Source: an uncultured Flavobacteriales bacterium (lineage in GTDB: Bacteria; Bacteroidota; Bacteroidia; Flavobacteriales; UBA1820). From it: a stretch of DNA of 13,939 nt. Of the stretch, positions 5,852 through 12,872 are shown in pieces (the first letter of the stretch is position 1; the number at the start of each line of letters is the position of its first letter). The DNA is taken from the NCBI GenBank assembly GCA_902478645.1, contig CABSLV010000043.1, forward strand, positions 1-13,939, read 5' to 3'. A program made the translations under genes and the position numbers. The notes under the pieces are model-generated. The model was given only the letters and a program-made list of their open reading frames with translations, had not been told where the DNA came from and ran no database searches.

Positions 5852-8191
5852 CTATATCTTTTGAATCTTGGCAAATTTAAGCAACATTTTCTTCTCGCCG
5901 ATGTTGTCGAAGCGGATCGTTGCCTTCGCATCCGCCCCGGCGCCTTCCAGGGTGAGCACCGTCCCGTCGCCGAAACGTTCGTGCCGCACGCGGTCGCCCA
6001 CGGCGAGGTTTCCCTGTCCGCCCGAAGCACCCGCTCCCGCCGCTGCCGCCACTGCCTTACCGAGCGGCTTGAGGTTCTTCGGCGCAGCAGGACGACCGAA
6101 CGTACTGCCCGAAGGTCTTTCCACCCTGCGGCGGAAAGGCATCGAGGAGTCTGAATCCGACGCCGTGCCGAAGATGCCCGCATCCAGGATGGACGAACCG
6201 GCAGCGCGCCGCATCTCCTTCGGCACGGAAAATTCCAGGTAACGGTCGTCGATCTCATCCACGAACCGGGACAATTCGCCATCGGTGAGTTTTCCCCAGC
6301 GGTAACGCTGCTCGGCGTAGGTGAGGATGGCCCGACGCTCGGCGCGGGTGAGCGCCACGTAAAACAACCGGCGTTCCTCCTCGATCTCCTCGCGGGTCGA
6401 GGAACTCATCATGCTCGGGAACAGGTTTTCCTCCATCCCCGCCACGAACACCGTACCGAATTCCAGCCCCTTGGCCATGTGCACCGTCATCAGCGCCACC
6501 CGGTCCGTATCGGACTCCTCGCCCCGGTCCATGTCGGTAAGCAGGGCCACCTGCTGCACGAAGGTCGAGAGCGAAGCATCCTCGTCGGCGATCTCCTTCT
6601 GGCTCTCCACGAAGTCCTTGATGCTATTGACCAACTCCTGTACGTTTTCATAACGTTCCACATCCTCCGGGTCGGTCGCCGAGCTCATCAGTGAAATGAT
6701 CCCCGACTCGCGCAGGATCTTGTCCGCCGCCTCGAACGCATCGAGGGTCGAAGCGTACACCCCGAAGGCCTGAATCATCGTCGCAAAGGCATCCAACTTG
6801 GCCCGCACGCCTGAGTGAACATCCAACAATGAGAGACTGTCGGGATCCCCAATCACCTCGAATATGCTCCACCCTTTTTTATTGGCTGCTACGATCAGTT
6901 TGTTGAGCGTCGTATCACCGATGCCCCGCGCCGGGTAATTGATCACACGCAAGAGCGCCTCCTCGTCCTTCGGATTGACGGCCAGGCGCATGTACGCCAG
7001 CGCGTCCTTGATCTCCTTGCGCGCATAGAAGGACTGCCCGCCCCAGATGCGGTACGGGATGTTGTGCCGCCGCAGGGCGTCTTCAATGGCACGGCTCTGG
7101 GCTTTGGTGCGGTAGAGCACGGCAAAATCCTGATAACGCGCCTTCGGATCGTCCTCCCTCAGGGATTTGATGGTCCGGGCGATGTAGTAAGCCTCGTCCC
7201 CGTCGGTGAGATTGCGTACCACCCGCACCGGTTCTCCATTGTCGTTAGCCGTCCAGACATCCTTGTCGAGCTTGTCGCGGTTTTTGGCGATCACGCTGTT
7301 GGCCGCCCCAACGATGTTCTTGGTCGAACGGTAATTCTGTTCCAGCTTGAAGATCCGGGCTTCGGGGTAGTCGCGGTTGAAGTGCAGGATGTTGGCGATG
7401 TTTGCCCCGCGGAACGAATAGATGCTCTGCGCATCGTCGCCCACCACGCAGATATTGCGGTAAAGGTCGGCCAGCGCCTTGACGATCAGGTACTGGGAAT
7501 GGTTGGTATCCTGATACTCGTCCACCAGGATATAGCGGAAACGGTCCTGATACTTGGCCAATACGTCGGGAAAGCGCGCCAGGAGTTCGTTGGTGCGCAG
7601 CAGCAGGTCGTCGAAATCCATTGCCCCCGCCTTGAAACACCGCTCGACATACTGGCGGTACACGTCGAGGAACTTCGGCCGGCGCGCCGCCGCGTCCGTT
7701 TCGGCGCATTCCGGATAACGGTCGTAGGCATTGACGGTGATCAGGTTGTTCTTCAGCGAGGAGATACGCCCCTGGATCTGTTTGGGTTTGTAGATCTCCT
7801 TGTCCAGTTGCATATCCTTGATGATCTGAGTGATCAGCCGAAGGCTGTCGTCCGTATCGTAAATGGTGAAATTGGACGGAAAGCCCAAGCGGTGCGCCTC
7901 GGCGCGCAAGATCCGCGCAAAGACCGAATGGAACGTCCCCATCCACAGCGCCTGCGCATCGGAATATCCTACCATGGCCGAGATACGCGCCTGCATCTCG
8001 CGCGCCGCCTTGTTGGTAAAGGTCAGCGCCAGGATCTGAAACGGTGAAACACCCTTGCGGATCAAATGTGCGATCCGATACGTCAGCACCCGCGTCTTGC
8101 CCGACCCGGCCCCGGCGATGATCATCATCGGTCCCTCGGTACATTCCACCGCCGCGCGCTGCGCATCGTTGAGTTCATCCAAATAAGACAT
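5852..8191 (-). CDS. uvrD: UvrD/PcrA-type superfamily 1A DNA helicase
   Basis: This ATP-driven 3'-5' DNA translocase acts in nucleotide excision repair, mismatch repair and removal of RecA or stalled RNA polymerase. It has 779 residues from the ATG at 8191. Motifs in order: Q-motif LNDAQRAAV (7-15), Walker A AGAGSGKT (26-33), TFTNKAA, DEYQDTN (224-230), GDDAQSIYSFRGA (251-263), QNYRST (285-290), then VALMTVHMAKGLEF and VALTRAERR toward the C-terminus. The final 50 residues (VGDRVRHERFGDGTV...) are the Tudor-like tail found in PcrA/UvrD, which binds RNA polymerase. The frame remains open to an ATG at 8314, but those 41 codons are purine-tract Lys/Arg/Glu. AAGGAGAGAG upstream of 8191 supports the shorter start. 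PcrA versus UvrD naming cannot be decided from sequence alone. Confidence 0.95.
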   Translation of the reverse strand: MSYLDELNDAQRAAVECTEGPMMIIAGAGSGKTRVLTYRIAHLIRKGVSPFQILALTFTNKAAREMQARISAMVGYSDAQALWMGTFHSVFARILRAEAHRLGFPSNFTIYDTDDSLRLITQIIKDMQLDKEIYKPKQIQGRISSLKNNLITVNAYDRYPECAETDAAARRPKFLDVYRQYVERCFKAGAMDFDDLLLRTNELLARFPDVLAKYQDRFRYILVDEYQDTNHSQYLIVKALADLYRNICVVGDDAQSIYSFRGANIANILHFNRDYPEARIFKLEQNYRSTKNIVGAANSVIAKNRDKLDKDVWTANDNGEPVRVVRNLTDGDEAYYIARTIKSLREDDPKARYQDFAVLYRTKAQSRAIEDALRRHNIPYRIWGGQSFYARKEIKDALAYMRLAVNPKDEEALLRVINYPARGIGDTTLNKLIVAANKKGWSIFEVIGDPDSLSLLDVHSGVRAKLDAFATMIQAFGVYASTLDAFEAADKILRESGIISLMSSATDPEDVERYENVQELVNSIKDFVESQKEIADEDASLSTFVQQVALLTDMDRGEESDTDRVALMTVHMAKGLEFGTVFVAGMEENLFPSMMSSSTREEIEEERRLFYVALTRAERRAILTYAEQRYRWGKLTDGELSRFVDEIDDRYLEFSVPKEMRRAAGSSILDAGIFGTASDSDSSMPFRRRVERPSGSTFGRPAAPKNLKPLGKAVAAAAGAGASGGQGNLAVGDRVRHERFGDGTVLTLEGAGADAKATIRFDNIGEKKMLLKFAKIQKI

Positions 8192-8290
8192 CTGTTCTAC
8201 TCTCTCCTTCTTCGTTTTATCGCTTATTTTTTCGATTCCTTTTCTTCTCTTCTTTGCCGTCTTCCCCCCTCCCTCGTTTTTCAAGGCCAA
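8192..8290 (-). other. purine-rich leader upstream of uvrD
   Basis: The minus strand here is about 87% purine, rich in GAAGA, AAAAG and GGAGGG runs, and ends in the AAGGAGAGAG ribosome binding site for uvrD. No terminator or -7 box was found. It resembles the tract before the exported-protein gene, with no sequence identity beyond composition. Confidence 0.45.
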
Positions 8291-8318
8291 GGAATACCTT
8301 TTCTCCCGCTCCACCCGC

Positions 8319-9125
8319 TCAAAGCACCCCGCTTTCCCCCAGGGAAAACAGCGCTAGGTCGTACTTGACCGGATCGGACGGATCATACCGGCGAAGCGCC
8401 CCGTCCAGTTCCTCCACCGCCCCACGGTCGTTCTGCCGCCGCGTCAGCAAGCCCAAACTCCGGGAAACCCGCCCCACGTGGACATCCAACGGCATGGACA
8501 GATCCGAAGGCCGCACCCCTTCCCACAGTCCCAGGTCGATGCCCCCTTCGCGGCGCACCATCCAGCGCAGGAAGAGGTGCAGACGCTTGCACGCCGAGCC
8601 GCGCTGCGGGCAGGAAATATGCCGTCCCAACGGGTAGTCCCCCACCGCGGCCAGCATCTGCTCGCGGAAACGGGCGATCCCGTCCCACAATCCCCGCTCT
8701 CCCCCTCGGGGTGCGAAGACCGCCTCCAGCGAGCCGTAGCGACGGTACACTTCCCGCAATCCCGCCAGGAAGAACACCAGGTCGCTCTGCGAAAATGTCC
8801 GGTGCACGGCTTTCCCTGCCTGCGGGGAAGGATTCCTCCCATTTTCCATCACGTATCGGTAGGGCGAATCGCCCATCTGCCCCAGCAACCTCCGGCACGA
8901 AGACAGGATCGACGCGCGCCTTCCCCACGCCAGCGTAGCACAGAGTATCCCCGCCACTTCGATGTCTTCCGGGCGCGAATACCGCCGGGGAAACTGCACC
9001 GGATCGCCCGCGATGAACTCCGCGGCATCGATCCGCGCATAGGCCCGCTCCAACCGCTCCCCGAGTGCCGGCGTTGCAACTGCCGCAGGGTCTGCTGCCG
9101 CGTTCTTTTCTCTATCGTCCGACAT
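8319..9125 (-). CDS. TIGR02757/DUF2400 family protein (HhH DNA glycosylase-like)
   Basis: This 268-residue protein matches the Bacteroidetes-enriched TIGR02757/DUF2400 family. Family motifs are the N-terminal PVQFPRRYSRPEDIEVAGIL and the C-terminal SACKRLHLFLRWMVRREGGID, PLDVHVGRVSRSLGLL and RRYDPSDPVKYDLALFSLG. The pairing of CKR...FLRWMVR with a following PLDxHV resembles archaeal 8-oxoguanine glycosylases (AGOG), where a Lys and an Asp about 32 residues apart are catalytic. Here K180 and D214 are 34 apart. A base-excision role is therefore plausible but inferred. The start overlaps the last 14 bases of the LolD-like gene, implying translational coupling. The N-terminal 20 residues are Ala-rich and poorly conserved in style, so a slightly later start is possible. 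Confidence 0.87.
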   Translation of the reverse strand: MSDDREKNAAADPAAVATPALGERLERAYARIDAAEFIAGDPVQFPRRYSRPEDIEVAGILCATLAWGRRASILSSCRRLLGQMGDSPYRYVMENGRNPSPQAGKAVHRTFSQSDLVFFLAGLREVYRRYGSLEAVFAPRGGERGLWDGIARFREQMLAAVGDYPLGRHISCPQRGSACKRLHLFLRWMVRREGGIDLGLWEGVRPSDLSMPLDVHVGRVSRSLGLLTRRQNDRGAVEELDGALRRYDPSDPVKYDLALFSLGESGVL

Positions 9126-9846
9126 CGTCCGCCTCCGTCTGCTTTGCTCCTGAACGCAACTCTACGATGCGCTCTATCACACCATCGCGCATCTCGAACC
9201 TCCGGTCGGCCATATCGGCCAACGAGGGGTTGTGCGTTACCACCACGAACGTCTGTCCGAAACGATCCCGCAGATCGAGGAACAAACGGTGCAGGCTGTC
9301 CGCATTGTGGCTGTCCAGATTGCCGGAAGGCTCGTCGGCCAACACAACGCTGGGGCGGTTGATCAAGGCCCGGGCTATGGCTACCCGCTGCGCTTCGCCC
9401 CCCGAGAGTTCCGAAGGCAAGTGGTGCGCCCGATGGGTGAGTCCCATGAAACCCAACAGTTCCATCGCCTGTTTTTCCGCCTCTTTCATCGCCCGTCCGG
9501 CGATCATCGCCGGCAGACAGACATTCTCCAGCGCATCGAACTCCGGCAGCAAACGGTGGAACTGGAAGATAAACCCTACATTGCGGTTGCGGAAACGGGA
9601 CAGGCGCCGATCGCCCAGACGGTCGGTGCGTACCCCGTCTATCTCCACGTAAGACTCCTGACCGGGCACGGGAGTGAAGTCGTCGAGCGTTCCCAGGATC
9701 TGGAGCAGGGTCGTCTTTCCGGCACCCGAAGGTCCCACCACCGAAACGATTTCCCCGGCGGCGACCTCGGCACTGACACCCTTGAGCACTTCCAGCGAAC
9801 CGAAGGATTTGTGTATGTTGACCGCTTTTATCATCTGTTTTCCCAT
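9112..9846 (-). CDS. lolD: ABC transporter ATP-binding protein, LolD/MacB type
   Basis: This is a 244-residue ATPase of the LolD/MacB/FtsE branch, which powers release of lipoproteins from the inner membrane or mechanotransmission of substrates. Motifs: Walker A GPSGAGKT (38-45), Q-loop FQFHRLLPEF with Q95, signature LSGGEAQ (147-153), Walker B VVLADEPSGNLD with D171/E172, and switch His205 in VVVTHN. The FQFHxLLPEFxALENV string is typical of LolD. No LolC/E permease is in the window, so its partner is encoded elsewhere, a common arrangement in Bacteroidetes. The C-terminal 20 residues are a hydrophilic extension overlapping the next gene. ATG 9846 is used here. ATG 9834 (residue 5), which GGGAAAACAG precedes, is an equally good start. 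Confidence 0.9.
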   Translation of the reverse strand: MGKQMIKAVNIHKSFGSLEVLKGVSAEVAAGEIVSVVGPSGAGKTTLLQILGTLDDFTPVPGQESYVEIDGVRTDRLGDRRLSRFRNRNVGFIFQFHRLLPEFDALENVCLPAMIAGRAMKEAEKQAMELLGFMGLTHRAHHLPSELSGGEAQRVAIARALINRPSVVLADEPSGNLDSHNADSLHRLFLDLRDRFGQTFVVVTHNPSLADMADRRFEMRDGVIERIVELRSGAKQTEADDVGR

Positions 9847-9912
9847 TGAACAAAATTAGGAAAATAACCCGAACCGGCCGGAGAAGGCATCTGAAAAAAT
9901 ATTAACTCTCCA

Positions 9913-9957
9913 AACTTTCCTAAAAATTTCCCCTCCCTCAAGAACTTTCCCTAAAAA
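9913..9957 (+). repeat. 14/15-base direct repeat upstream of the lipoprotein gene
   Basis: AACTTTCCTAAAAA (9913-9926) and AACTTTCCCTAAAAA (9943-9957) differ by one inserted C and start 30 bases apart, near three helical turns. The second copy ends just before the TACATTTG box. Position and spacing suggest a regulator binding site; no candidate regulator is adjacent. Confidence 0.45.
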
Positions 9958-9960
9958 CCC

Positions 9961-9968
9961 TACATTTG
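9961..9968 (+). promoter_or_regulatory. promoter -7 box (TACATTTG) for the lipoprotein gene
   Basis: TACATTTG is an exact match to the Bacteroidetes TAnnTTTG element and sits 32 bases before the ATG at 10001. No strict -33 TTTG is present; the AACTTTCCC of the repeat lies close to where it would be. The short leader has no clear Shine-Dalgarno. Confidence 0.65.
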
Positions 9969-10000
9969 TCGCCATCGAAACACTATCAAACGCACACGCA

Positions 10001-11506
10001 ATGAAAAACTTCCTCGACCGTTTTTTCAAGGTCCTTTTTCTGTCCGTTCTGGCAGCTCTGATCGCTGTTTCCTGTTCAAAAACCGACGGTCCCGGCGGGG
10101 ACGACGACCCGGACGACGGCACCGTTCCCCCCCAGTGGGCCTGCTCCCTCAAATCCATCTCTTTCGCCCCGAAAGACAACCCCGGCCTCACCGCCACCTG
10201 TTCGCACCGCCTGCTGGCCGGCACTTACTACGTAACGGTACCCATCGGCATGCCTCTGAACAACCTCAAAGCCACTTTCAACGTCTCGGACGGAGCCAAA
10301 GTCGAGATCGACGGCAAGGCCATGACCTCGGGCGTAACCCCGCACGACTATTCCAAACTGGTACGGATAAAGGTTACCTCGATGGACGGATCGGCTTCGG
10401 CCTACTATTACGTGAACGTCCAAAACGGTATCGACAAGATCGACAAAATGGTGTACGACTTCATGGAAAAGTACTCCATCCCCGGTATCTCGGTCTCCAT
10501 CGCCCACAAAGGCAAGCTGGTCTACGCCCGCGGCTACGGCTATGCCGACAAGGACAACTATGAACGTCTGGAGCCCAACTACATGCTCCGTCTGGCCAGC
10601 TGTTCCAAACCCTTCGCCTCGATGTGCATCATGCGCCTGCTGGACGAAGGCAAACTCAAACTCACCGACCGTCCCTTCGCCCTGGGCGGAGTACTCTACG
10701 AACAGTTCCCCGACCACAAGGCCAACTTCGAACAGATGACCATCCGCAGTTTTCTGGAGCACACCAGCGGCATCAACCAGGCGGCCAAATTCGACCCGAT
10801 GTTCGACAACACCATCACCAAACCACTTTCCAACATCGAAACGATCGAGTACGTAGTCAAAAACTTCGACTCCAACTACGCTCCCGGTGAAAAATACCAG
10901 TACTCCAACTTCGGCTACTGCGTACTGGGACGTGTAGTGGAAGCTATCACCGGTATGTCCTACGAGGATTACCTCAAACAAGCCGTCCTCGAACCCGCCG
11001 GAGCGAAAAACATCCGGGTAGGCACCAACGGCCAGGCAAACCGCCTGCCCAACGAATCCGTCTACTACTCCCAGGACGGCACCAACGGCTACGGCAACGA
11101 CATGAAACGCCTCGACTCCTGCGGAGGGCTCATCGCCTCCACCCCCGACCTGATGCGGATGGCCTGCGCGCTGGATGGCCAGGACAGCCGCCCCGACATC
11201 TTCCCCCAGTACATCCTCGACCTGATGGTAACCCCCTCGGCCGCTTACCGGTATTATGGCCTTGGCTGGCGGGTCGGACACTCCCTGTATCCCGGTGCGG
11301 CTTACCACAGCGGCAACCTGGCCGGTACGGCTACCATGTGGGCCCGCAACTACAACGGCGACACCCACTGCGCCATCCTATGCAACTCGCGCAGCTATCT
11401 CAATGAAACCAGTGGTTCGTTCGACGACGCGCTGTACGTGCTGCTCTCCCGGGTAATGGCCACCGGCAACTGGCCCGATCAGGACCTCTTCCCCGAATTT
11501 GAATAA
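10001..11506 (+). CDS. lipoprotein with DUF5018-like domain and serine beta-lactamase-fold domain
   Basis: This is a 501-residue protein. A lipoprotein signal peptide ends in AVSC with the acylated Cys25. It is followed by SKTDGPGGDDDPDDG, an acidic stretch resembling the Bacteroidetes surface-export signal, so it is probably on the cell surface. Residues about 48-141 look like DUF5018, a beta-sandwich domain. Residues about 143-490 are a beta-lactamase/penicillin-binding-like serine hydrolase with S200-x-x-K203 (LASCSKPF), YSN at 301-303 and HSGN at 436-439 in the KTG position. The family spans class C beta-lactamases, D,D-peptidases and esterases. HSG rather than KTG and the absence of class C-specific features make an esterase or peptidase more likely than antibiotic resistance. 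It stands alone, with its own promoter and a strong terminator. The substrate is unknown. Confidence 0.9.
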   Translation: MKNFLDRFFKVLFLSVLAALIAVSCSKTDGPGGDDDPDDGTVPPQWACSLKSISFAPKDNPGLTATCSHRLLAGTYYVTVPIGMPLNNLKATFNVSDGAKVEIDGKAMTSGVTPHDYSKLVRIKVTSMDGSASAYYYVNVQNGIDKIDKMVYDFMEKYSIPGISVSIAHKGKLVYARGYGYADKDNYERLEPNYMLRLASCSKPFASMCIMRLLDEGKLKLTDRPFALGGVLYEQFPDHKANFEQMTIRSFLEHTSGINQAAKFDPMFDNTITKPLSNIETIEYVVKNFDSNYAPGEKYQYSNFGYCVLGRVVEAITGMSYEDYLKQAVLEPAGAKNIRVGTNGQANRLPNESVYYSQDGTNGYGNDMKRLDSCGGLIASTPDLMRMACALDGQDSRPDIFPQYILDLMVTPSAAYRYYGLGWRVGHSLYPGAAYHSGNLAGTATMWARNYNGDTHCAILCNSRSYLNETSGSFDDALYVLLSRVMATGNWPDQDLFPEFE

Positions 11507-11543
11507 CACGGCGGGCGATTCGTTCGTCCCTCCGATCTCCATC

Positions 11544-11578
11544 GCGGGTCTGCGTGCAATGCGCAGACCCGCTTTTTT
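11544..11578 (+). terminator. strong intrinsic terminator after the lipoprotein gene
   Basis: A perfect 11-bp stem, GCGGGTCTGCG (11544-11554) with CGCAGACCCGC (11562-11572), encloses a 7-base loop and is followed by six T (11573-11578). It lies about 38 bases past the stop codon and cleanly separates the lipoprotein gene from the dehydrogenase operon. Confidence 0.92.
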
Positions 11579-11654
11579 ACCCTCCCTTTTCTCCTAAAAA
11601 GTTTTTACAAAAAACACACCTCCCCCCCTTTTTTCGTTTTTCCGGGCAAAGAAT

Positions 11655-11662
11655 TACCTTTG
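11655..11662 (+). promoter_or_regulatory. promoter -7 box (TACCTTTG) for the dehydrogenase operon
   Basis: TACCTTTG exactly fits TAnnTTTG and lies 34 bases before the ATG at 11697. Upstream is T-rich (TTTTTTCGTTTTTCC) with no strict TTTG at the -33 distance. The preceding terminator means the alcohol dehydrogenase operon needs its own promoter, which supports this call. Confidence 0.65.
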
Positions 11663-11696
11663 CTATCCGCCATTTACAGCGAAATACATCCCTAAA

Positions 11697-12872
11697 ATGA
11701 AAAACTTCGTTTACAGCCAGCCCACCGAAATCGTTTTCGGAGCCGGCACCCACCAGAAGATCGGCCAGCGTCTCGAACCCATCGCCCGCCGCGTACTGCT
11801 GGTTTACGGAGGCCATAGTGCCAAAAAAAGCGGCCTGCTCGACCGCGTTCGCCGTGCCTTGGAAGCCTCCGGCATCTACTACCGGGAACTGGGAGACATC
11901 CACCCCAACCCGCGCCTTGCCCCGGTGGAAGCCGGCATCGACCTGGTTCGCCGCGAAAACCTCGAAGGCCTGCTGGCCGTAGGCGGAGGCAGCGTGATCG
12001 ACACGGCCAAAGCCATCGCTGCCGGAGCACCTTACCCGGGGGAGGTCTGGGACTTCTTTTGCGGCAAAGCCACCCCGCAGCAATGCCTGCCGGTGGTTAC
12101 CCTGCTCACCATCCCCGCCGCCGGGAGCGAAGCCTCCGACTCATGCGTACTCACCCGGGAACAGGACGATCGGCCGATAAAGAAAGGCTTTCACACCCCG
12201 CTGATACGTCCCCGGTTGTCCATCCTCGACCCCACCCTCACCTACACCCTGCCGGCTTACCAGACGGCTGCCGGCGGCGTGGACATCATGGCCCACGTCC
12301 TGGAACGCTACTTCACCCGGGAGGCGGATGTCGATCTGTCGGACCGCCTGTGCGAAGCCGTCCTGCGCACCGTCATCGCCCATCTTCCCCGCGCCCTCGA
12401 ACAGCCGGACGACTACTCCGCCCGCGCACAACTGATGTGGGCCGGCACCTTGGCCCACAACGACCTGCTGTCCGCCGGCCGCATCGGAGACTGGGCTTCG
12501 CACGCCATCGCCCACCAGCCCAGTGCCCTGTACGACATGACGCACGGGGCGGCGCTGGCCATCGTGCTGCCCGCCTGGATGACGTACGTCTATCGCCACG
12601 ACGTAGCCCGCTTCGCCCGTTTTGCGGTGCGCGTATGGGGTGTGGAAGACGATTTCTCCGCACCGGAAAAGACCGCCCTCGAAGGCATCCGCCGCACCGA
12701 AACCTTCTTCGCATCGCTGGGGCTGCCCACCCGTTTTTCCCACACGGACATCCCTTACTCGTCGTTCGGGAAGATGGCCGACCTGGCCACCGCCAACGGA
12801 AGCCAAACCATCGGGCACTTCGTCGAACTCAACCGGGACGACGTGTACGAGATCTATCACCTGGCACTATGA
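11697..12872 (+). CDS. iron-containing alcohol dehydrogenase, YqhD/BDH type
   Basis: This 391-residue NAD(P)H-dependent group III alcohol dehydrogenase reduces aldehydes to alcohols or the reverse in the cytoplasm. The N-terminal Rossmann domain carries VGGGSVIDTAKAIA with G96-G98/S99. PAAGSEAS (140-147) is the usual substrate/cofactor loop. Metal ligands are D196 and H200 (VDIMAH), H269 (DWASH) and H283 (MTHG), which align one-for-one with D194, H198, H267 and H281 of E. coli YqhD. That pattern and the N-terminus (NFVYSQPTEIVFG) place it with NADPH-preferring butanol/aldehyde reductases. The start at 11697 follows an A-rich CCCTAAA and lies 34 bases past the -7 box. It overlaps the next gene by ATGA, so the two are translationally coupled. 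The physiological substrate cannot be read from sequence. Confidence 0.93.
   Translation: MKNFVYSQPTEIVFGAGTHQKIGQRLEPIARRVLLVYGGHSAKKSGLLDRVRRALEASGIYYRELGDIHPNPRLAPVEAGIDLVRRENLEGLLAVGGGSVIDTAKAIAAGAPYPGEVWDFFCGKATPQQCLPVVTLLTIPAAGSEASDSCVLTREQDDRPIKKGFHTPLIRPRLSILDPTLTYTLPAYQTAAGGVDIMAHVLERYFTREADVDLSDRLCEAVLRTVIAHLPRALEQPDDYSARAQLMWAGTLAHNDLLSAGRIGDWASHAIAHQPSALYDMTHGAALAIVLPAWMTYVYRHDVARFARFAVRVWGVEDDFSAPEKTALEGIRRTETFFASLGLPTRFSHTDIPYSSFGKMADLATANGSQTIGHFVELNRDDVYEIYHLAL

Noticed and set aside
5839..6282. Upstream extension of the DUF4290 frame inside uvrD
   Set aside because: It is an out-of-frame reading of the uvrD C-terminus; the family N-terminus begins at the ATG at 5838.
7064..8047. 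327-codon plus-strand frame opposite uvrD
   Set aside because: It is the antisense reading of conserved helicase motifs and has no start context or family match.
10076..11368. 430-codon minus-strand frame opposite the lipoprotein gene
   Set aside because: The sense strand encodes a complete serine hydrolase with a signal peptide and active-site motifs, so this is a shadow.
12059..12868. Upstream extension of the Gfo/Idh/MocA frame inside the alcohol dehydrogenase gene
   Set aside because: The extension is Arg/His/Pro-rich out-of-frame translation of the dehydrogenase gene; the ATG at 12869 gives the proper Rossmann start and a 4-base overlap.
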